Assembly: GCA_910583525.1 (NCBI GenBank)
Contig: CAJTXL010000033.1
Span: 1-28,265, forward strand
DNA length: 28,265 nucleotides
Source of the DNA: an uncultured Muribaculaceae bacterium
GTDB lineage: Bacteria > Bacteroidota > Bacteroidia > Bacteroidales > Muribaculaceae
Direction of reading: 5' to 3'
A program made the position numbers and the translations under genes. Positions 16,810-23,451 of the stretch are shown piece after piece. The notes under the pieces are model-generated. The model ran no database searches, was not told the origin of the DNA, and saw nothing but the letters and a program-made list of their open reading frames with translations. Within the stretch, counting starts at the first letter, position 1. Each line of letters starts with the position of its first letter.

Positions 16810-18810
16810 ATGAAACAAACACTTCTTTTAGCCGCCATTGCATTGCTGCTTGCCTTATCAGCATCGGCGCGGACGCTGTCTGTCAGCTCACCCGACGGAA
16901 ACATCACTATAGGCTTTTCGCTCGACAAAAAAGGAACGCCCTACTACACCGTCGAACGCGGCGGCAAAACAATCCTTGCGCCCTCGCGTCTCGGCCTCGT
17001 GCTCAAAGATGCGCCCGCTCTTACCGACGGATTTTCAATCAAATCGACATCCACAGACTCTTTCGACGAAACTTGGCAACCCGTATGGGGCGAAGAAGAC
17101 GAAATCCGCAACAACTGCAACGAACTGCGCATAAACCTCAGACAAAAGAAACAGAAGACCATGCGCGACATCGCCGTCGTTTTCCGCGTCTTCAACGACG
17201 GCATAGGCTTTAGGTATGAATTTCCGCGACAAAAGTCCTTGGGCAATTTCACCATCATGGACGAGGTGACCGAGTTCGCGTTCACTGACAAACATACCTC
17301 ATGGTCGATACCCTACAAGGCGCACTACTATGAAGGGATATACCGAGAATTGCCGCTCGACAGCATCGGAACGGCAAGCACTCCCGTCACAATCAAGACC
17401 GCCGACGGCCTGTCGATGGCTCTGCACGAAGCCAACCTTACCGACTACGCGTCGCTCAACGTAGATGCAAACCCCGGGTCACCCGTACTCAAAGCCCACC
17501 TGACCCCTTGGTCTACCGGCGAAAAAGTGTTCGTCACCGACGTGCGCACATCGCCTTGGCGTACACTCATAATAGCCGACAACGACGCCGAGCTGATGCT
17601 GTCGAGGCTGATGCTCAACCTAAACGAGCCGTGCCGAATCGAAGACACCTCTTGGATAAAACCGCAAAAATACATAGGCATATGGTGGTGCTACCACATG
17701 CGCACCCACACATGGCACGAAGGCGAGCGTCACGGAGCTACCACAGAACGCACCAAACGCTACATGGACTTTGCCGCACGCAATAACTTCGGCGGCGTAC
17801 TGGTCGAAGGATGGAACCGCGACTGGAGCACCTACAATTTCTCGTTCACGACGCCCTACGACGATTTCGACATCAATGCCATAACGGCATACGGCAAAAA
17901 CATAGGAGTGGACTTCATCGCCCATCACGAAACCGGCGGCCATGTGGCCAACTACGAAACACAGCTCGACAGCGCCTACCGCTATTGCAGCGACAAAGGC
18001 ATACGCTACGTCAAGACGGGCTACAGCGCATGGGCAATTAAAGACCTTCTCGAGGGCAAGGAGCGGCACGGCAGCCAATTCGGAGTTCGGCACTTCAGAA
18101 AAGTTATCGAGATTGCAGCAAAATACGGGCAATGCATCGACAACCACGAACCAGCAATGCCCACAGGCCTGCAACGCACCTACCCCAACCTCATGACCCA
18201 GGAGGGCGTCAGAGGCCAGGAATGGGACGCATGGAACGCCGCAGGGGGCAATCCGCCGGAACATACCGTTACTCTGCCCTTCACTCGCGGACTGGCCGGC
18301 CCGATGGACTTTACTCCCGTCACTTTCAACTTTGAAAACCCGAGGATGCCGCAGACGCGCGTAAACACCACCTTGGCAAAACAGCTCGCCCTGTTCGTCA
18401 TCCTCTACTCTCCCCTGCAGATGGCTTCTGACATCATCGAACACTACGAAGCCAATCCCGGACCTTTCCAATTTATAGTAGACTGCCCCACCGACTGGGC
18501 AAAGACCGTCTATCCCGAAGCCGAGATAGGCAAATACATAACCGTTGCCCGAAAGGCAAAAGACAGCTACACTTGGTTTGTTGCCGGAGCCACAGGAAAA
18601 GATGCCCGAAAGGCAACTGTCAACTTCTCCTTCCTTGACCCGGACGCAAAATACCTCGCCACCATCTACCGCGACGCCCCCGGCACCGACTGGGAGACAA
18701 ACCCCACGCCCGTAGTCATCGAACAGCGCAAAATCGACTCCACTACCCTGCTCGAAATCGACGAAAGCCGTGGCGGCGGCTTTGCCATAAAAGTATCCAA
18801 ACTTTATTAG
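16810..18810 (+). CDS. Glycoside hydrolase family 97, inverting SusB-like subfamily
   Basis: This is a 666-residue exported glycosidase with a cleavable signal (about 1-21, ASARTLSV), expected in the periplasm like SusB. The layout is the usual N-terminal beta-supersandwich (about 22-275), a TIM barrel (about 285-560) and a C-terminal beta domain. Candidate catalytic and calcium residues are Glu374 (HHETGGH), Glu447 (NHEPAMPTG), Glu465 (TQEGVRG) and Glu471 (GQEW). The spacings 447-465-471 (18 and 24) equal those of SusB Glu508, Glu526 and Glu532 as I recall them. The retaining-subfamily Asp nucleophile is absent (VKTGYSAW). This points to an inverting alpha-glucosidase-type enzyme acting on alpha-glucosides. 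It has its own promoter element and is isolated by terminators, so it may not belong functionally to the upstream locus. Confidence 0.93.
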   Translation: MKQTLLLAAIALLLALSASARTLSVSSPDGNITIGFSLDKKGTPYYTVERGGKTILAPSRLGLVLKDAPALTDGFSIKSTSTDSFDETWQPVWGEEDEIRNNCNELRINLRQKKQKTMRDIAVVFRVFNDGIGFRYEFPRQKSLGNFTIMDEVTEFAFTDKHTSWSIPYKAHYYEGIYRELPLDSIGTASTPVTIKTADGLSMALHEANLTDYASLNVDANPGSPVLKAHLTPWSTGEKVFVTDVRTSPWRTLIIADNDAELMLSRLMLNLNEPCRIEDTSWIKPQKYIGIWWCYHMRTHTWHEGERHGATTERTKRYMDFAARNNFGGVLVEGWNRDWSTYNFSFTTPYDDFDINAITAYGKNIGVDFIAHHETGGHVANYETQLDSAYRYCSDKGIRYVKTGYSAWAIKDLLEGKERHGSQFGVRHFRKVIEIAAKYGQCIDNHEPAMPTGLQRTYPNLMTQEGVRGQEWDAWNAAGGNPPEHTVTLPFTRGLAGPMDFTPVTFNFENPRMPQTRVNTTLAKQLALFVILYSPLQMASDIIEHYEANPGPFQFIVDCPTDWAKTVYPEAEIGKYITVARKAKDSYTWFVAGATGKDARKATVNFSFLDPDAKYLATIYRDAPGTDWETNPTPVVIEQRKIDSTTLLEIDESRGGGFAIKVSKLY

Positions 18811-18846
18811 GAACATAACAACGTTCCTAATAAAGTTCCTAATAAA
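18802..18846 (+). terminator. Hairpin at the 3' end of GH97 with an iterated right arm
   Basis: A perfect 13-bp stem, CTTTATTAGGAAC (18802-18814) against GTTCCTAATAAAG (18823-18835), has an 8-base loop. The GH97 stop codon (18808-18810) lies inside the left arm. The right arm is then repeated directly (GTTCCTAATAAA at 18835-18846), so two alternative pairings exist for the left arm. There is no T-run, so termination strength is uncertain. Confidence 0.6.
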
Positions 18847-19172
18847 ATAGCAGGAGCTTGCCTTCGGCATACCCCTGATGGGCCAAACGCATACACATCA
18901 AAAAAAATGCCGGAAGCATAGCCCCTACACTACTAATTTTGACACACCTCCGCGCCCCATTTGGGGCAACAGCCACAGAGTGGCGTAAAAAGCAATAAAC
19001 CCGGGCAAGCGCCCCATCGGTGGCGCGCGGTCCGGGTAAACCCGACCCTACAATCCGAAAGTGCTACAGCGTAGCGCGATAGTGGGGGGGGGTGAAACGG
19101 TTTGTCGCACCGCCGCGGCCATACAATCAATGCCCCTAATTTCAACTTGATCAAAAAAATTTTCGAAAAAAA
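18811..19172. other. Intergenic region between GH97 and the blaI-type gene
   Basis: The gap of about 420 bases up to 19233 holds the hairpin at the end of GH97, copy B of the structured repeat, a run of nine G at 19084-19092, and then the promoter and operators of the downstream repressor gene. I see no gene; short ORFs here derive from the repeat. Confidence 0.7.
18937..19118 (+). repeat. Structured intergenic repeat, copy B
   Basis: This is about 182 bases and matches copy A at 16543-16719 in the same direction. The palindromes are kept: CCCCA-TT-TGGGG (18955-18966), the identical GCCACAGAGTGGC (18972-18984), and an imperfect ACCCGG...CCGGGT hairpin (18999-19037). Further on, GTGCTACAGCGTAGCGC forms a stem where copy A has a different but also pairing sequence, and TTTGTCGCAC matches the far end. 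Unlike copy A it lacks the T-run, so its hairpin is not an obvious terminator. Confidence 0.75.
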
Positions 19173-19204
19173 TTTGCGTAACTAAAAGCTTAGTTATACC
19201 TTTG
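19173..19204 (+). promoter_or_regulatory. Promoter of the BlaI/BlaR1-type operon
   Basis: TTTG (19173-19176), a 20-base spacer and TACCTTTG (19197-19204) give a consensus Bacteroidota promoter. The start point would be near 19211, about 23 bases before the ATG. One operator fills the spacer and the other covers the start region, so a bound repressor would block this promoter directly. Confidence 0.8.
19179..19196. promoter_or_regulatory. Operator 1 for the BlaI-type repressor
   Basis: The inverted repeat TAACTAA-AAGC-TTAGTTA has 7-bp arms and a 4-base centre and lies between the -33 and -7 boxes. Its arms are shared by operator 2, with centres 32 bases apart (about three helical turns). BlaI/MecI/CopY proteins bind such dyads as dimers and usually repress their own operon. 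Assignment to the adjacent repressor is inference from position. Confidence 0.75.
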
Positions 19205-19211
19205 CCGCATC

Positions 19212-19227
19212 AACTAAGTTTTTAGTT
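19212..19227. promoter_or_regulatory. Operator 2 for the BlaI-type repressor
   Basis: The perfect dyad AACTAA-GTTT-TTAGTT has the same six-base arms as operator 1 with a different 4-base centre. It covers the predicted start point and leader, ending 6 bases before the ATG at 19234. Confidence 0.75.
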
Positions 19228-19233
19228 ACGCTT

Positions 19234-19629
19234 ATGAAACGGAAAACCGAAAAATATCCCAAGCTCACCGAGCGTGAGGCTGAAATCATGGGAATGCTGT
19301 GGGAACGCGGTCCGCTTTTCGTGCGCGAGATGCTCGAAAGCTATCCGGAGCCCAAACCGCACTTCAACACCGTATCGACAACAGTCCGCATACTCGAAGA
19401 CAAAGGCTATGTCGGCCATGAAGCCGTCGGAGGCTCCCACCGCTATTTCGCCATAGCTGAGGCCTCGGATTTTGCCGGACGCTCATTGGCGCAAGTCATC
19501 AAAAGCTACTTCCGCGGCTCGGCGTCGGCCGCCGTCTCGGCTTTGGTCGAAGAAGAGCGCATATCGGTCGACGAGCTGCGCCAGATAATAGACATGGTCG
19601 AAAACAGCTCAAAAAGACAGGAACAATAG
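19234..19629 (+). CDS. BlaI/MecI/CopY family transcriptional repressor
   Basis: This 131-residue winged-helix repressor shows the family pattern: LTEREAEIMGMLWERGPLFVREMLE (helices 1-2), then YPEPKPHFNTVSTTVRILEDKGYVGHE (recognition helix and wing). A C-terminal dimerisation region covers about 75-125. BlaI/MecI proteins repress an operon that includes a BlaR1-type sensor and are inactivated by proteolysis when that sensor is triggered. Here the BlaR1-like gene begins 2 bases after this stop, and two dyads overlap the promoter, so autorepression is likely. No beta-lactamase gene lies nearby. The signal could therefore be cell-wall stress or something else; that is inference. Confidence 0.93.
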   Translation: MKRKTEKYPKLTEREAEIMGMLWERGPLFVREMLESYPEPKPHFNTVSTTVRILEDKGYVGHEAVGGSHRYFAIAEASDFAGRSLAQVIKSYFRGSASAAVSALVEEERISVDELRQIIDMVENSSKRQEQ

Positions 19630-19631
19630 CC

Positions 19632-21215
19632 ATGGGAACCTTCGCCGCCTACACATTTGCCGCCGGGCTGCTTCTTTTAGCCGGATATATCATATACAAA
19701 TGGCTTCTCGCAGCCGAGAACCAGCCGCGCTTCAACCGATGCCTGCTTCTGTCACTGTATCTCACCGCCTTCACGCTATACCCGGCCATAAAAGCCATCA
19801 ACGACATCCCGACATCTAAAGTGGCAATAGCCGATGCCGCCCTGCCGCAACTCCTCTCGGTGACTTTCACAGCAAAAGCCGCACCGGCATGGCCGACAAT
19901 AGTTCTATGGGTATATATCGTAGGTATGGCCGTCACATTAGCATGGACTTTAAGCACGCTTGTGCGCCTCATCAGGCTTGTCGCCAGGGGCAAACGCAGC
20001 CGACACGACGGATATACCATCGTCAGGCTCGACAACGACCGTCTCGCACCCTTCAGCTGGGGGCATTACATAGTGCTCAACAGCTCCGGAAACGCCGGGG
20101 AAGACGCAATGATACTGCGGCACGAAGTAGCCCACATCGAAGCCGGACACTTCATCGACCTTCTGCTCGCTCAGGCAGTGTGCATAATATTATGGTATAA
20201 CCCGGCATCGTGGCTTATGCTCGCCGAGCTGAAAGCCGTACACGAATACGAAGCCGACGAAAAAGTGCTCTCTTCCGGCACAAACGCACAACAATATCAA
20301 CTTCTATTAATAAAAAAGGCTGTCGGCTCAAGATTTCCGTCACTCGCCAACAGCCTCAATCACAGTAAACTTAAAAAACGTATCACTATGATGTACAATC
20401 AAAAGACATCTCCGGCGCGCCGTCTGCGCGCCATCGCCATCGTGCCGGCTCTTGCCGCGGCACTGGCAGTCGTAAACATGCCCGCCGTTTCATCGGCAAT
20501 GGACACCGCATCGGCATCCAAGCTTATTCAGACATCTGTTTCTGAGGCCAAAGGTACAAACTTTTCGGCCGATACGCAAACAACGCAAGCGGCAGAAACA
20601 AAAAAACAGCCCGAAAACACTGCATCGGGCACTGCTCCCGAGGCCATGCCCGAATTTCCCGGCGGAGAGAAAAGCCTGATGGCATATCTGATGGAAAATG
20701 TCAGATACCCCGAAAGCGCACAGAAAGCCAACATCGAAGGCCTTGTCGTAGTAAGCTTTGTTGTCGGAGCCGACGGCGAAGTCAAAGAACCGTCGATAAT
20801 AAAAAGCGCCGGCACAGCATTAGACAGGGAAGCCGTACGCGTAGTCATGGCCATGCCCAAATGGACGCCCGGCCGCAGCAAGGGCAAAGCCGTCGATGTG
20901 CAGTATTCGCTGCCCGTAAACTTCAGAATACCCAAAAAGGAAACAAAAGACAAGACCACGACAATGACAAACAACACCTTTGTCATAAAAGGCAATAAGG
21001 CCATCGAGGCCACGAGTGACACCGTAGTGTGCCTCAGCTATTACGTCGACGGCAAAAAAGTCGAGGCTGACGGTCCGCTGCCTACCGTCTTTGTCAATGG
21101 CGAGCTATGGACACAACCGTTGAACTCCATCAAGACCTCCGACATCGAAAAGATTGAAATCCGCAAAGACCTGCCGGAATATCCCAACGGAGCATTGTAT
21201 ATAACATTGAAATAG
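19632..21215 (+). CDS. BlaR1-type M56 membrane metallopeptidase fused to TonB C-terminal domain and plug-like tail
   Basis: This is a 527-residue inner-membrane protein. Membrane segments are visible near 5-25, 36-55, 88-112, 178-198 and 265-285. The M56 zinc site is HEVAH (His164, Glu165, His168) with a downstream HEYEAD (204-209) that supplies the likely third ligand. After the last membrane segment and a low-complexity linker (about 290-338), a TonB C-terminal domain lies at about 340-434 (FPGGEKSLMAYL, VRYPESAQ, GLVVVSFVVGADG, WTPGR). The final part (about 448-527) ends FVNGELWTQPLNSIKTSDIEKIEI...GALYITLK, which resembles a TonB-receptor plug (VNG...DIESIEVLKD...ILITTK). In Bacteroidota, M56 sensors often carry TonB-type tails. 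It is expected to cleave or trigger the BlaI-type repressor. The inducer is unknown. Confidence 0.9.
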   Translation: MGTFAAYTFAAGLLLLAGYIIYKWLLAAENQPRFNRCLLLSLYLTAFTLYPAIKAINDIPTSKVAIADAALPQLLSVTFTAKAAPAWPTIVLWVYIVGMAVTLAWTLSTLVRLIRLVARGKRSRHDGYTIVRLDNDRLAPFSWGHYIVLNSSGNAGEDAMILRHEVAHIEAGHFIDLLLAQAVCIILWYNPASWLMLAELKAVHEYEADEKVLSSGTNAQQYQLLLIKKAVGSRFPSLANSLNHSKLKKRITMMYNQKTSPARRLRAIAIVPALAAALAVVNMPAVSSAMDTASASKLIQTSVSEAKGTNFSADTQTTQAAETKKQPENTASGTAPEAMPEFPGGEKSLMAYLMENVRYPESAQKANIEGLVVVSFVVGADGEVKEPSIIKSAGTALDREAVRVVMAMPKWTPGRSKGKAVDVQYSLPVNFRIPKKETKDKTTTMTNNTFVIKGNKAIEATSDTVVCLSYYVDGKKVEADGPLPTVFVNGELWTQPLNSIKTSDIEKIEIRKDLPEYPNGALYITLK

Positions 21216-21337
21216 GCGCACTCGTCATAAGTAGCTAATAGCCTGTTCTATCTGCATTTACCGCACAGACTGCCATCAGACGCGACAGACTGGATGTTAA
21301 AAACAGAATTTTTTTACAAAAAAATATTCGCAATTCG

Positions 21338-21368
21338 TTTGTCATATCCGAAATAAGCACTACCTTTG
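21338..21368 (+). promoter_or_regulatory. Promoter of the small acidic lipoprotein gene
   Basis: TTTG (21338-21341), a 19-base spacer and TACCTTTG (21361-21368) match the Bacteroidota vegetative promoter closely. The start point would lie near 21375, leaving a leader of about 40 bases before the ATG at 21417. The remaining gap since 21215 is AT-rich with a T/A-run near 21309-21324; I see no other element. Confidence 0.8.
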
Positions 21369-21416
21369 TAGCGTTTTTGAAGCAAACAATTGTTTTATTA
21401 CTTAATCAAAACGAAA

Positions 21417-21629
21417 ATGAAAAAGTTAGTTTTAATGCTTGCTGTTGTATTCAGCATGTCGTTCTTCGCTTGCGGTAACAAAGAGCAGGCTGCCGAAACT
21501 GAAGTTGCTGAAGCTCCCGTAGAAGAAGTAGCACCCGTAGCTGAAGAAGTTACCGTTGCCGTTGACAGCCTCAACGACTCTACCGCTGTTGTAGAAGCTA
21601 CCGAAGCTGTTGCTGCCGTTGCAGAATAA
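21417..21629 (+). CDS. Small acidic Ala/Glu/Val-rich lipoprotein, probably highly expressed
   Basis: This 70-residue lipoprotein has a signal peptide (MKKLVLMLAVVFSMSFFAC) that ends with the lipidated Cys at 19. The mature 52-residue part is almost only Ala, Glu, Val, Asp, Ser, Thr and Pro, strongly acidic and low in complexity (VAEAPVEEVAPVAEEV). It has no known domain. I start it at 21417; the ATG at 21390 lies in the leader and would spoil the signal peptide. Codons are mostly GCT, GTT, GTA and GAA, unlike the GCC/GGC/CTC-rich neighbours, and the promoter is near consensus; both suggest strong expression. Similar tiny lipoproteins are common in Bacteroidota, but their role is not known to me. 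A terminator follows. Confidence 0.8.
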   Translation: MKKLVLMLAVVFSMSFFACGNKEQAAETEVAEAPVEEVAPVAEEVTVAVDSLNDSTAVVEATEAVAAVAE

Positions 21630-21691
21630 TTTCTGACACCTGCACATTCGGCTCTCACTTTTACAGCGAGCACTTTAAACCGAAAATTCCA

Positions 21692-21727
21692 AGAGGTCAT
21701 CCGCTCAAGCGGACGACCTCTTTCTTT
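21692..21727. terminator. Terminator between convergent genes
   Basis: AGAGGTCATCCG (21692-21703) pairs with CGGACGACCTCT (21710-21721) with one mismatch and a 6-base loop, followed by a T-rich tract (TTTCTTTT). It ends the small lipoprotein transcript. It also lies 9 bases beyond the stop of the minus-strand transferase gene, so it may serve both directions, although the minus-strand side lacks a good T-run. Confidence 0.75.
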
Positions 21728-21735
21728 TCGTTGGC

Positions 21736-23451
21736 CTACCTCGAGGCCACTGAAATACCGCAAGCCTCGAACTGCGCTATGTCAGAACGGCGAATGCCGG
21801 ACCGCAGCAAAGGCACCGCTTCGTTATAGTCATTGAGATAGAGACGCTCCGGCTCCCGATAGTTTTTTTCGGTCAAAGCTGCCTCTGAATTGTAGTAGGG
21901 TGTAGATATCCCGGCAAGCGAAAGCAGGGTATGGAATGCCGAGCGGCTCGACGATACATTCTTGCCCGAATTCTTCGAGGCCGCCACATATTTTTCGGGA
22001 TAACGGGAGCGGTAGGCATCAGACATCCAAACTATAAAAGGTACGTGTAGCTGCCAATAGGTGGGCGTAGGCGACGCATGAAGAAAACGGCGACGGCCGT
22101 CATCAAAAATATCCTCGCCATGGTCGGCAAGATATACGACTGCGGCAGGGCATCCGGCGCTTTCAACCGTAGCAATGACGCTGTCTACAACCGCATCGGT
22201 ATATAGTATGGAGTTGTCGTAGGCATCGAGCAGCTCTCGGCGGTTGGCTGCATCGGCCTCCACCTCGCTACCGACACCTAAAACGGCAAATTCCGCAGGA
22301 TAGCGTTCTTTATAGTTGAAATGCGAACCATAGGTATGGAGCACTACGAATAATCGGTCGCCACCGGCCTTGTTTACAGCTTTTTCAAGATATCGACACA
22401 GCTCCATGTCGTGATGCGAGCCTCCGCCATCGGCAAGAAAGACGGTCTCATCGGCACGTTCACCCATAAAATCTATAAGCGAACCGTTGCGCGGCTGGTT
22501 TGAAAACCATGCCGTCCTATATCCGGCTTCAGAAAAAGCATCGATTACACTTCGGCAGACATATATAGAATCACCGAAGCAACGGCTGTCGAGGTGCGTC
22601 AGCAGCAAAGGCACGCTCTTATGCGTGGTGTTGCTCTCGGTGAGAGCCTTGGTGCAAGACAGAAGTCCTTGACGCGCACATAGTTTCGGACTTGTCCGAC
22701 GCCCGTATCCGTTCAGCTGCCAGTTGCCGGCGCGCGAAGTCTCGCCTATGACAAGCACATATATCTCCTTCCCTGTATCTGCATGCAGGCTATGCGCCCC
22801 GAAATTAAATGCTTCCGAGGTCTTCGGATAAGCATCCGAAGACTCTGTGCGACGTACCGCCTCAATGATATTACCTACGGCATTAGCCGGGAAGAGCGTA
22901 CGTAACGCCGCCCCAAAACCTCTTTCCGATGCTGAAACGGAAAACAGTACCACTCCGCATGCAGCGAGCGCTCCTCCGCACGACAAAGCCCTGCGACGGG
23001 TAGGCAGACTCAAACGCGAACCTCTTACAAGAGCATATACAGCCAATGCAAGGGGCGGCAGATAAAGAAGACAGACAAAACCTATGGCATACAGGAGATT
23101 GCCAAGCAACTCGGCAGCCTCGCCCGAATTGGTTGTAGCCACATTGAGAAACATATCGACAGCTATCAGCGATTCTCCATAAAGAAACAGCAGCACTATC
23201 TGAAAGGCACACAAAGCCATCAAAGGCACAAGGCAGAGCGCCACCCAGGCATTTTTGCGGCAGGAGGCAAGGAGCAGCACATACACACCGGCCGGAAGGG
23301 CCACATTCACAAGCCGGTCCAACATAGTATAGTGCCGCTCGGTGATGTCAAGAGCCACATTGGGAACAAGCAACACCAGCGGAAGCACCCATAGCAATAT
23401 GGATGCCGTCAAAGCCGAACGCTCACCGATATGTATATCAGAACGCTTCAT
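21736..23451 (-). CDS. EptA-like phosphoethanolamine transferase (sulfatase-fold, inner membrane)
   Basis: This 571-residue enzyme is predicted to move phosphoethanolamine from phosphatidylethanolamine onto lipid A or another surface glycan. N-terminal membrane helices lie near 15-33, 48-68, 72-91, 117-142 and 158-175. The periplasmic sulfatase-fold domain begins near 228: VLVIGETSRAGNWQLNGYGR (Glu237 metal ligand), TESNTTHKSVP with Thr276 as the likely nucleophile, YLADHGEDIFD (Asp443, His444) and FLHASPTPTYWQLHVPFIVW (His458). These are hallmarks of the EptA/CptA group. I start it at the ATG at 23451, which overlaps the end of the upstream barrel gene by 14 bases; the upstream start at 23508 would lie well inside that gene. 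The target is not predictable. Confidence 0.88.
   Translation of the reverse strand: MKRSDIHIGERSALTASILLWVLPLVLLVPNVALDITERHYTMLDRLVNVALPAGVYVLLLASCRKNAWVALCLVPLMALCAFQIVLLFLYGESLIAVDMFLNVATTNSGEAAELLGNLLYAIGFVCLLYLPPLALAVYALVRGSRLSLPTRRRALSCGGALAACGVVLFSVSASERGFGAALRTLFPANAVGNIIEAVRRTESSDAYPKTSEAFNFGAHSLHADTGKEIYVLVIGETSRAGNWQLNGYGRRTSPKLCARQGLLSCTKALTESNTTHKSVPLLLTHLDSRCFGDSIYVCRSVIDAFSEAGYRTAWFSNQPRNGSLIDFMGERADETVFLADGGGSHHDMELCRYLEKAVNKAGGDRLFVVLHTYGSHFNYKERYPAEFAVLGVGSEVEADAANRRELLDAYDNSILYTDAVVDSVIATVESAGCPAAVVYLADHGEDIFDDGRRRFLHASPTPTYWQLHVPFIVWMSDAYRSRYPEKYVAASKNSGKNVSSSRSAFHTLLSLAGISTPYYNSEAALTEKNYREPERLYLNDYNEAVPLLRSGIRRSDIAQFEACGISVASR

Noticed and set aside
17620..18870. Long minus-strand open frame (416 codons) opposite GH97
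   Set aside because: Its protein has no signal, domain or family pattern. It is antisense to a clear GH97 gene, and such frames are common in this codon-biased DNA.
16543..19118. GH97 gene as a transposon carried between two terminal repeats
   Set aside because: The repeats are direct, non-coding and diverged, and there is no transposase, clear end or target-site duplication. I report them only as repeats.
19234..21215. Beta-lactam resistance operon
   Set aside because: The regulator and sensor types are present but no beta-lactamase or penicillin-binding protein gene is adjacent, so resistance cannot be claimed.
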